Shown here: positions 1 to 6,320 of the stretch, one piece after another
Layout of the letters: every line of letters starts with the position of its first letter
Position numbering within the stretch: the first letter of the stretch is position 1
From: DATARH01 sp036268425
GTDB taxonomy: Bacteria > Pseudomonadota > Alphaproteobacteria > ATCC43930 > CGMCC-115725
Direction: 5' to 3'
NCBI GenBank assembly: GCA_036268425.1
Contig: DATAUE010000028.1
Location: forward strand, 1 to 64,000
Length of the DNA: 64,000 bases
Translations under genes and position numbers: made by a program
Notes under the pieces: generated by a model
The model's input: only the letters and a program-made list of their open reading frames with translations
What the model was told of the DNA's origin: nothing
Databases searched by the model: none

Positions 1-64
1 AGCACCCTCAGCGGCGAGGCCGGCCGGGACGCTGCGCTTCGCTGGGGCTCCGCGCCCCGGCCTC

Positions 65-430
65 TTGCCACCCACGAAACAGAAGGTTCAAATCAACCCA
101 GGACTCTCGTTCCGACTGGATGAAAAACGGGGGTCACGTCAGTTCCGGACGACGATGACCGGCGGACGCGTGATGCTCACCGCCGGCATCGATGCTCTTC
201 CCTCCGACGTGAAGGCTCTCGTCATCCGGCGGGTGGCGACCTTCAGCGAGTTCAACGCCGATAACGACCCGCACAAAGAACACGATTTCGGGAGCTTTGA
301 AGTCGCGGGGCAGAAGCTCTTTTTCAAACTCGATTATTACGACGTGGCGATGGAATTTGGCTCGGAAGACCCAGCTGACCCATCAAAAACAACCCGCGTC
401 CTTACGATCATGCTCGCCAGCGAGTATTGA
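65..430 (+). CDS. DUF3768 family protein
   Basis: This 121-residue protein is unmistakably DUF3768. It has the family core TGGRVMLTAG followed by NDPHKEHDFGSFEV, then FFKLDYYD, and a C-terminus FGSEDPADP...RVLTIMLASEY. Function is unknown. The family is small, cytosolic, lacks signal or membrane segments, and is frequent on plasmids and integrative elements of alphaproteobacteria. The listed start is a TTG; the first in-frame ATG falls inside the conserved core, so an upstream non-ATG start is more likely than the internal ATG. A terminator-like hairpin follows the stop. Sequence upstream of base 65 is too short to show a promoter or partner gene. Confidence 0.85.
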   Translation: MPPTKQKVQINPGLSFRLDEKRGSRQFRTTMTGGRVMLTAGIDALPSDVKALVIRRVATFSEFNADNDPHKEHDFGSFEVAGQKLFFKLDYYDVAMEFGSEDPADPSKTTRVLTIMLASEY

Positions 431-434
431 TCCG

Positions 435-465
435 AGCGCCCCGCCATAAACGGGGTGCTTTTCTT
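435..465 (+). terminator. Rho-independent terminator after the DUF3768 gene
   Basis: A 9-bp stem (agcgccccg at 435-443 with cggggtgct at 451-459, one G.T pair) encloses a 7-nt loop and is followed by ttttctt. It sits a few bases after the DUF3768 stop codon, as expected for an intrinsic terminator. Confidence 0.7.
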
Positions 466-597
466 ACCCGATCCAGCTCCAGGTTAGGTGGTGGACGATC
501 ATTCATCCATCTTGTGCCCCAGCTCAGCGGTGAAAACATCCTTCTGATGGTTGGTGGTGTGTAGTCCAATAACGGACCACGGATCGAGCCTCTAGCT

Positions 598-1167
598 TTA
601 ACGCGGCGCTGATGGCCCGCTTGGTAAAGGTGGGCGGGAACCGGCGGGCTCCCCGCCGGAGATCGTGTCGCCTCGCCCTTGCGAGCTCGCTGTGGGCTGA
701 TCCGCCACAGGCTGGTAGACACGATAAAGAGACCAACCAGCTCCACCTAATCCAATCGCTGCCATGACAAAGAAAATTCGCCGGAATGTCTGACCATAAG
801 TCCACGCCTTGTGCCATGCGAACGGTGTGGAGGCGGTCATCTCTCGTTCCACTGAGACGGTCCGCAGATTGGTATCGCTGATCAGCTGCGCCTCCGCCTT
901 AGCCATCACATCCTCGGACGATTTGATAATGCTAGATACTCGTGAATCCAATTTCCAGAACAATACCGAAAGGAAAGTAAGCAATATTCCTGCCGCTACA
1001 CCGAATGCCCAAATAGGGCGCGCCGCTTGGAACGTGAAAGCGAGGCCTGCGATTAACAAGCTCGCCGTTGCAACATAGAAATTGAAAACACTTATCCTCT
1101 GTTGTGCGTGAAGTTGAAAATGCCGCCAAGCGTGCTCAAGCGCGAGCTTGACATCGTCTTGCATCAT
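598..1167 (-). CDS. Three-helix membrane protein, last gene of the deazaguanine-type operon
   Basis: The start is set by an AGGAG sequence just upstream of tandem ATG codons at 1167 and 1164, one base past the QueC-like stop, so translation is probably coupled. The product has 189 residues: a short cytosolic N-terminus (EHAWRHFQLHAQQRISVFNF), two hydrophobic helices at about 27-46 and 51-70, a charged stretch with helical character at about 72-120, a third helix at about 130-150, and a proline- and glycine-rich tail. I do not recognise a named family. Small membrane proteins ending defence operons often act as pore-forming effectors, and type IV CBASS loci carry a membrane effector, so an effector role is a reasonable inference but nothing in the sequence proves it. 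Confidence 0.8.
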   Translation of the reverse strand: MMQDDVKLALEHAWRHFQLHAQQRISVFNFYVATASLLIAGLAFTFQAARPIWAFGVAAGILLTFLSVLFWKLDSRVSSIIKSSEDVMAKAEAQLISDTNLRTVSVEREMTASTPFAWHKAWTYGQTFRRIFFVMAAIGLGGAGWSLYRVYQPVADQPTASSQGRGDTISGGEPAGSRPPLPSGPSAPR

Positions 1168-1168
1168 G

Positions 1169-1768
1169 CTACTCCTTCTGATTGAAGGCGTATGCCAAAA
1201 CCTGCTCGTGCTTGACGCATCCTCTACAGGTACCACAAGCCCATTCTCCTGTATGACAGGAGAATGTCCATCCAAGAAGATCCGGTGACACGGAAGACTG
1301 TCTGATGAGTTCTTCAGTTGTGAGCTCGGCTGCCGGGGTATCCAATTTAGTCTGGGACTGTACACGAAGGAGGTTATTCATCGCGGCTCGGAAGGCGCCT
1401 GTTCCATCCGGATGCACTTCGTCGCCCGCCACGCTACCAAGTATGATTGATTCAGGTTCCTCGTCTGCATAGGCCATAGCAGCCAGCGTTACGAGCATTT
1501 GGTTTCGGTAGGGCCAGAACTCTGGCGCATGCGGATTGAGCGAACGACCGCCACTCATGATACCGTGCCCGAACGCGCGTAAATCTATCGTCCGTATATC
1601 GAGCATCAGGTCCAGCTCCGAGGCGATGATCTCTGCCGCCCTCTGCTCGCCAACCGCTGCGACCTGACCATATTTTACAAAAAGCAGTCGTTCCGGTCTA
1701 AGCCACCATGCCAAAACCGTGGAGTCGACGCCGCCGGAAAACAATAGGACCTTCAAAGTGCACTCCAC
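1169..1768 (-). CDS. QueC-like PP-loop enzyme (7-cyano-7-deazaguanine synthase-related)
   Basis: The 199-residue protein has the PP-loop ATP-pyrophosphatase signature LLFSGGVDST near its N-terminus. It ends with a QueC-type zinc knuckle CHTGEWACGTCRGC, so both the adenylating site and the structural metal site are intact. Housekeeping QueC converts 7-carboxy-7-deazaguanine to preQ0 with ATP and ammonia. This copy is divergent and lies in an accessory operon next to a TGT-like and an OGG-like gene. It is therefore more likely a Cap9- or QatC-like specialised enzyme than the queuosine-pathway one. The start overlaps the end of the PfkB gene by 16 bp and the next start follows its stop by one base, so the genes are translationally linked. 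Confidence 0.88.
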   Translation of the reverse strand: MECTLKVLLFSGGVDSTVLAWWLRPERLLFVKYGQVAAVGEQRAAEIIASELDLMLDIRTIDLRAFGHGIMSGGRSLNPHAPEFWPYRNQMLVTLAAMAYADEEPESIILGSVAGDEVHPDGTGAFRAAMNNLLRVQSQTKLDTPAAELTTEELIRQSSVSPDLLGWTFSCHTGEWACGTCRGCVKHEQVLAYAFNQKE

Positions 1769-2883
1769 ACAACTGCGTAGATGCTAGCCGCGAAATCCCG
1801 GATGACCTTTGCGCCGACACTCGAAAGCTCTTCTGATACATCAGTGGTTTCAGAGAACGCTATGCAAGGTTTCGCGCGATCTTTCGCTGCTATAGAAATC
1901 AGTGCTGCCTTGCCTCCTTTAGTTCTCGGTAGTGCAAGCACTGCGTTGCATGTGGTTAACATGCTATCCAATGACATTCGCTCGTGCGGCTGAGGCATTA
2001 AAACCCCAGCGACGCCCAGCCTATGCAGCGCAGCTCGCGCCTCGTGCGCCAGCCAAAGCGCCGGTGTAGTGTCGACGTCTGCTGCGAGCAATATATGGAC
2101 CCGACTGACGTCACCGGTAACCTCCTCTCTGGAGGGAGGTTTGACTGAGCGCGGCAGAAGGCGAGTTTGAACATACTCGGCTACTTGTAATGAGGCCTGG
2201 TTGGCGGCGGTAAACGCATCGAGTCGGCACGTGGACCAGTAGTGCGCAAACATTGCGGAAAATACGTCGCCCGATCCGATCTTGTTCACCACGTCCGTTC
2301 TGAACGCGGGAACGATAAGTGGGTTAGGAAGATCGCTGGAGAAGACGATCGCACCCGCCGGACCGCACTTAACTACGACGACGTCAGCGCCCTCACTGCT
2401 CAATAGTGTCGAAGCAGCAGTGGATATGTTGTCGCTTTTACCAAAAAAGCACGTCTCAAATGCGTTCAGGACCAATGCGAGCCGTTCAGCACTGGAACCA
2501 TTCATTCTGAAGGGCAATGCACTGCCTTGCGGATCGTAAATGGCATCGCGCGCGTGAATAACGAAATCCCCTTCTACACAGCCGAACCTCAACACGCTCT
2601 CACCTGTGAGATGCGGTGACGTAATGACGCTTGTGTGCAACCCATCTACCGTCGGAAGGGCAAGCGGGTGAAGGTACCGGAACGTAATCGGCGCCAGTGA
2701 CGCATGCGCCACTGCGCGAATACCAAAATTTACGTTAATCTCTTCAGAGTCTGGATAAAATGTGTGGAATTCGACCGGTTCAAATTGTTGCAGCGTTAGC
2801 GCGGCGCGGCCTCCAGAGCCTAGCAACGCGGTCCAAGCCGGAGCAATACACTCTTCGGTATACGTGCCGCCGGCGACTATCAC
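1753..2883 (-). CDS. PfkB-family kinase fused to a nucleoside deoxyribosyltransferase-like domain
   Basis: Residues 1-250 form a ribokinase/PfkB fold. The family's C-terminal signature is clear at about 200-212 (NKIGSGDVFSAMF), including the catalytic-base Asp at about 206 and the anion-hole glycines. The substrate-binding N-terminal GG motif is weaker. Residues of about 258-376 form a second Rossmann-like domain. A VHILLAADVDT strand, a cysteine-containing NAVLALPRTKGG segment and an AKPCIAFSE strand resemble nucleoside 2-deoxyribosyltransferases. PfkB enzymes phosphorylate sugars or nucleosides and NDT-like enzymes cleave or exchange N-glycosidic bonds, so the fusion suggests nucleoside salvage or a modified-nucleotide product. 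The start is 4 bp from the upstream stop. The C-terminal assignment is less certain than the kinase. Confidence 0.82.
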   Translation of the reverse strand: MIVAGGTYTEECIAPAWTALLGSGGRAALTLQQFEPVEFHTFYPDSEEINVNFGIRAVAHASLAPITFRYLHPLALPTVDGLHTSVITSPHLTGESVLRFGCVEGDFVIHARDAIYDPQGSALPFRMNGSSAERLALVLNAFETCFFGKSDNISTAASTLLSSEGADVVVVKCGPAGAIVFSSDLPNPLIVPAFRTDVVNKIGSGDVFSAMFAHYWSTCRLDAFTAANQASLQVAEYVQTRLLPRSVKPPSREEVTGDVSRVHILLAADVDTTPALWLAHEARAALHRLGVAGVLMPQPHERMSLDSMLTTCNAVLALPRTKGGKAALISIAAKDRAKPCIAFSETTDVSEELSSVGAKVIRDFAASIYAVVWSAL

Positions 2884-2887
2884 GACC

Positions 2888-3244
2888 TCATTGCCGAGCG
2901 AGTGTTATGTCGATTCGGCCGCCTGCGACCGCTGCGACATATGCGCGATATGCCACCCCCTGTTCTAGGCATTGCAGCAAGAGGGCGAGGTTCGGCACAC
3001 CCATAAGCGCTCCGACGATTTGGCCGGAGGCAATATCCACCAGGACGGCACGGTGCGGATTGGTAGAACTGTCGAGCTGAACATCGAGCCAAGCGCCCTG
3101 CACGATGCCAGTGCTCGGCCCAGCTATGCTCGCGTTTAGGGAAGTCGGGCATTCGAGCCCACCCGATGCTTCACCACCCGCTTTCTGCTCCGTCTGGCGA
3201 GCGTCGGACGAACGCGGGCTGCTTGGGCCGGGCCGACCGCCCAT
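2888..3244 (-). CDS. Small Met-Gly-Gly protein with a HIRAN-like C-terminal half
   Basis: The start at 3244 is fixed by a near-perfect aggaggtga five bases upstream; the open frame extends further but without ribosome-binding support. The 118-residue product begins MGGRPGPSS, then has a low-complexity polar stretch to about residue 60. A compact domain follows, with NPHRAVLVD, IVGALMG, a hydrophobic helix PNLALLLQCLEQG and a final YRAYVAAVAGGRIDITL. That order of features resembles the second half of HIRAN domains, which bind DNA ends in repair proteins, but the match is partial. It sits between the glycosylase and the kinase genes. Removal of the initiator Met would expose Gly-Gly, worth noting beside a QueC-like enzyme. 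Confidence 0.72.
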   Translation of the reverse strand: MGGRPGPSSPRSSDARQTEQKAGGEASGGLECPTSLNASIAGPSTGIVQGAWLDVQLDSSTNPHRAVLVDIASGQIVGALMGVPNLALLLQCLEQGVAYRAYVAAVAGGRIDITLARQ

Positions 3245-3266
3245 ACGCTCACCTCCTGAGTGATCC

Positions 3267-4052
3267 CTAAGCGTCCTTCGAAGCGAAGGCGGTGTCAACG
3301 AGAAGCCTTCGAGGCAAAACGGTGCGCGCTTCGCTCCACATCGCTTCATCCAGGAGTGACGGACGCGCCCCAATCTTCTGAGCAAAGGAGAGAAACAGCC
3401 TCTCCAGCAGTTGGTAATCGCGGGGCAATCTGGTGCCAGCGGGGAACAATCCGATGAGCTGGCATACGCGGACTACGTGAATATCCAGTATCGCCACATT
3501 GTCCGATCCTAAGAGGTTGCGAATCACCCAGGCCGCTGTTTTAGGTCCGACACCGTCGAGCGATTGCAGTGTATTTCGAAGCGTTTCCGGCGAAAGTGAG
3601 AGAAAATCTGTTCGTATCAAACTCGCTCGCATTCTCGCGATGCGCTGAGCTCGTTGATTAGGGAACCGATATCGAATAGTCCGGTCCTGGGAGACAAAGG
3701 GCTGGAGCAATAGCTCAGCTATGCTCGGCTCTGGCCAGGACGATTTCAAATCGAATACACCCTGTGACTTTAGGCGGTCAAAGGCTAGAGAGTTCATTTC
3801 ATATCGGATTCCGTAGCCGCCAAGCAGACAAAAGCCGAGCTCTTCGACAAGACACCCGTCCCGCATCTGAAACTTCGGGCCAGTCTCCGACTGCCATGCA
3901 CAGCGGGCCGCCCAGTAAGCCGGAGAAAAAGGGTTGGCGGCGGAACCCCACCGGACACCCGGCATAAGTTCCTCGTTACTGGGCGGTAGGTCGAGGAGGC
4001 GCGCGCCGTCGCCGAAGCCGACCCAAACTTGCTGACGTCCTGGGAGCCGCAT
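3267..4052 (-). CDS. OGG-type HhH-GPD DNA glycosylase/lyase-like protein
   Basis: Translated from the ATG at 4052, this 261-residue protein carries a helix-hairpin-helix (LDGVGPKTAAWVIRN, about 166-179) with the Lys at about 171 that aligns with the Schiff-base lysine of OGG1-type enzymes. The catalytic Asp at about 190 lies in ILDIHVVRV. Enzymes of this type excise damaged or modified purines and can nick the abasic site. The N-terminal third is divergent, so substrate preference cannot be inferred. It is the first gene of a five-gene leftward operon, and its start codon lies inside the 4050-4092 palindrome. The open frame continues through the palindrome, but those residues only mirror the reverse-strand reading of it, so I reject the longer start. 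In type IV CBASS the corresponding accessory gene is called Cap11. Confidence 0.85.
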   Translation of the reverse strand: MRLPGRQQVWVGFGDGARLLDLPPSNEELMPGVRWGSAANPFSPAYWAARCAWQSETGPKFQMRDGCLVEELGFCLLGGYGIRYEMNSLAFDRLKSQGVFDLKSSWPEPSIAELLLQPFVSQDRTIRYRFPNQRAQRIARMRASLIRTDFLSLSPETLRNTLQSLDGVGPKTAAWVIRNLLGSDNVAILDIHVVRVCQLIGLFPAGTRLPRDYQLLERLFLSFAQKIGARPSLLDEAMWSEARTVLPRRLLVDTAFASKDA

Positions 4053-4092
4053 CTTGCCGTTTATGCATATAATATGCATAAACGGCAAGATG
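4050..4092. promoter_or_regulatory. 43-bp palindrome holding divergent promoters and both start codons
   Basis: Bases 4050-4070 and 4072-4092 are perfect 21-bp inverted arms around a single A at 4071. The outermost triplets are the start codons of the two divergent genes: the leftward ATG at 4052-4050 and the rightward ATG at 4090-4092. A TATAAT occurs at 4068-4073 on the plus strand, and its near-mirror TATTAT lies at 4074-4069 on the minus strand, giving overlapping divergent -10 elements. Each would start transcription about ten bases before its ATG, so both leaders would be very short. The site is the natural operator for the HTH protein encoded to its right, which would then control both arms and itself. 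Confidence 0.8.
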
Positions 4093-4470
4093 GTTGCGCC
4101 TCTCAATGCTGCTCAATTCGCAGCAATCCTCTCCAGCAGCGGCCTGTCCGATGCGTGCTTGGCAAAACTCTTCCGAGTGAACCAGAGTACGGTCTCGCGC
4201 TTGAGGCATGCGAAAATACGCAAGATCGCTAAGTATCTCGGCACGCTCCAGGAATCGGGAAAATTGCCCGCGCAGCAGGATCAGCGACTGGCTGTGCTTC
4301 TGGCCGAGCTCGGAGAGCTTGCGCAAGGCGCGCCTGCACTACGCGCTCTACTCCAAAACCTTCATACAATTATGCATCAATTACCGGCATTGGCGCCAAC
4401 GGCAACCGACAGCGATACGCAAGCATTAGGATCGGAGGATCAAACGAAGTTGGCCCCTCAGGGGCCATAG
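4090..4470 (+). CDS. Helix-turn-helix regulator of the divergent operons
   Basis: The 126-residue protein starts at the ATG on the right edge of the palindrome. Residues of about 20-42 (LSDACLAKLFRVNQSTVSRLRHAK) form a helix-turn-helix of the resolvase/XRE type. A helical region with leucine periodicity at about 65-100 may dimerise, and the tail is polar. Its position next to a perfect palindrome suggests an autoregulating repressor of the two divergent units. A start at the upstream TTG (4054) would only add palindrome-encoded residues and is rejected. The TGT-like gene follows 78 bp downstream on the same strand. I cannot name the family. Confidence 0.78.
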   Translation: MVAPLNAAQFAAILSSSGLSDACLAKLFRVNQSTVSRLRHAKIRKIAKYLGTLQESGKLPAQQDQRLAVLLAELGELAQGAPALRALLQNLHTIMHQLPALAPTATDSDTQALGSEDQTKLAPQGP

Positions 4471-4548
4471 CGCGTATAGTTAGATGAGCTGATCATCGGC
4501 CGTTGACCTACCAATATATCTAACAGGCATGGAGCTCATGGGAGCACG

Positions 4549-5493
4549 ATGAAGCCGGTTTGCAAGAGCCGCAGCGTGCGCATTGGGAGGAGCGTCGTTG
4601 CTCAGACGCCCTTGCCGCTTCCATCCTTTTCTAGTCAAGCGCTCGATAGTGATTTGCCGGACACTGTTGCTCGGATTGGGGATATTGTGTTCGGCCCCAT
4701 CCTTATAAGTGCATTTGATCTGCATCATGGCAACTTATCTAGTAGCCAGGGGGAAAAGGCTACATTTAATCTCCCTTTAACTTTCATCGACAGTGGGGGT
4801 TACGAAAATCTCCGGCTTAAGAAACATGAAAAACTGTCGACGGAGCAATATTTCAGGGCTCTCGAAGAATGGCCCCATGATGTGCGCACTGTGGCTGTCA
4901 ACTACGACTGCCCTTCTGACGATCTAGGGCAGCAGATCGAATCTGCAGTTTCACTCTGCCCCGGGCGTGAGCTTGGTCGGGAACTATTGCTGAAACCCAC
5001 TGAGCGCGTACCAATTGCGGGTTTAATTAACCAATTTAGCAGTCATGTGGAGGCTTTAAGTAAGATTGACGTTGTAGGAGTGACCGAAAAGGAGGCAGGC
5101 GCAAGCTTGGTCGACCAACTTCGGGTCATCGCGAGCTTGCGCCAGCAACTGGATCGGATAGGGCTTGATGACTTGCCGGTCCATATTTTTGGTGGCCTAG
5201 ATCCAATACGAACACCGTTGTACTTCCTTGCGGGAGCTGACATCTTCGATGGTCTTGCGTGGTTACGCTACGGCTTCGAACTAGGGCGCGCCGTTTACAT
5301 TAAGCCATTCGCAGCGCTGGAATATCCCAACCTCCCCCTCCAAGAGGCTGAGTGGCGTATACGACAAAGTAATTTTATTGAAGTCACCAAACTACAGACA
5401 GCCATGCGAAAATTCATGGCGACTCAAAAGCCTCCAGATTTGCATCCGAAAGGCGATAAACTCGTGGCCTTATTAGATAGTATAGAGTTGTAG
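4549..5493 (+). CDS. TGT/DpdA-like transglycosylase (Cap10-like)
   Basis: The 314-residue TIM-barrel protein shows both catalytic landmarks of tRNA-guanine transglycosylases. The first is the FIDSGGYEN motif with Asp at about 81, matching the DSGGFQ base-recognition Asp. The second is GADIFDGL with Asp at about 234, matching the nucleophile. NYDCPSDD at about 119-125 replaces the base-binding DEC segment, and HIFGGLDPIRTPLYFLAGAD is the usual strand-helix before the nucleophile. The CxCxxC...H zinc site of bacterial TGT is absent and the C-terminus is short, as in DpdA-like paralogs that act on DNA. A GGGAG precedes the ATG. Beside QueC-like and OGG-like genes it parallels Cap10 of type IV CBASS. 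It most likely exchanges or removes a deazaguanine base, but the target (DNA, tRNA, nucleotide or protein adduct) is unknown. Confidence 0.82.
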   Translation: MKPVCKSRSVRIGRSVVAQTPLPLPSFSSQALDSDLPDTVARIGDIVFGPILISAFDLHHGNLSSSQGEKATFNLPLTFIDSGGYENLRLKKHEKLSTEQYFRALEEWPHDVRTVAVNYDCPSDDLGQQIESAVSLCPGRELGRELLLKPTERVPIAGLINQFSSHVEALSKIDVVGVTEKEAGASLVDQLRVIASLRQQLDRIGLDDLPVHIFGGLDPIRTPLYFLAGADIFDGLAWLRYGFELGRAVYIKPFAALEYPNLPLQEAEWRIRQSNFIEVTKLQTAMRKFMATQKPPDLHPKGDKLVALLDSIEL

Positions 5494-6320
5494 ATCGCTT
5501 CGGCGCAGCATTTTATGCGAGTGCAACAGGGCTGCACCTCTTGCCTAGAGCCAGCCGCACCGCCGGTGCTAATTAGGCTCGATATCGGTTGAAGCCGCTC
5601 CCGTCAGATCGCCCCATCTTCGAGGACCGGGGTTCCGGCTGTCCCCGCACAAGGCCGCCGTAGGCCGGGCCACGGGCTTTAAGCAGTCATTCCGCGTCGG
5701 CATAGTGCCGACAGCAGACTATCCGAATATCCGTTTCGTTCGAGATCTTATTGACCGCGGTTCCGCGCGCCAGCGTTTTGATGGAGCCTCCTATCCGAGC
5801 TTGAGCTTGTATGCTCTGGGTGAAGAAGCACCGCGGTAAGCTTGCGCGCCGATGCTGGGGCGGCTAGATTCACCAACGTCGTGAGGCGCGGTGCCAAATC
5901 GGTGCCAAGCCCAAAGTCAGAAGGGTCTAAGTCTCTGATATAAAATGGTTTGCGGGTGTAGCTCAATGGCAGAGCAGAAGCTTCCCAAGCTTTGATCAGC
6001 CAACGCCGCCGTACCGGATACCGATCACCTCCTATTACTGGTGGTCGCCGATACGCTGAGCCATTGGAAGATCCTGCACGCGAGGCCCTCCCCTTCGGTG
6101 ACGTTGTGCGAGCGGACGGAATATATTTCGTCATCCATCCCGTGTCAGCGTTTGCCGATGACAGCTGCGGACGCTCATCCGCCCCGGACAAGGTCTGCTT
6201 GAGGCGCTGAGCTGCCGACCGGCCAAAATGTATAGGGGGCTGGAATTGCCCCAAAGCTGCCGCCGCCCTGTCGCAGAGCCACCCACCCAATTTTGCGTCT
6301 CCGTCGCCGGTGCACGACCT
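5494..6320. other. Gene-poor junction between the two island modules
   Basis: These 827 bases carry no convincing protein gene. Open frames on both strands lack ribosome-binding sites and recognisable motifs. The only identifiable item is the 5' part of a tRNA-Gly gene at 5952-5993. Higher GC on both sides of the fragment than in the flanking island genes suggests a piece of host chromosome or another element between two insertions. I see no integrase. Confidence 0.5.
5952..5993 (+). pseudogene. 5' fragment of tRNA-Gly(CCC)
   Basis: The sequence gives a normal tRNA-Gly 5' acceptor strand (gcgggtg), D-arm (gctcaatggcagagc) and anticodon arm (gaagc, loop ttcccaa, gcttt; anticodon CCC). It then departs from tRNA sequence: no variable loop, T-arm or 3' acceptor strand follows. 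The break lies exactly after the anticodon stem, where some integrases cross over, so this may be one half of an attachment site. It cannot make a functional tRNA. Confidence 0.8.

Noticed and set aside
4054..4106. Longer starts for the HTH and glycosylase genes through the palindrome
   Set aside because: Both extensions encode the same peptide because of the palindrome, and neither has a ribosome-binding site; the symmetric ATG codons are more plausible.
598..5493. Classical type IV CBASS
   Set aside because: The accessory genes fit, but no protein has CD-NTase signatures, so I call it CBASS-like at most.
598..5493. Queuosine biosynthesis operon for tRNA
   Set aside because: QueD, QueE and QueA are absent, the TGT lacks its zinc site, and a glycosylase and membrane protein are included; gluQ elsewhere shows that tRNA queuosine is handled separately.
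6000..6220. Small plus-strand gene after the tRNA-Gly fragment
   Set aside because: The frame lacks a ribosome-binding site and recognisable motif, and sits in junction debris.
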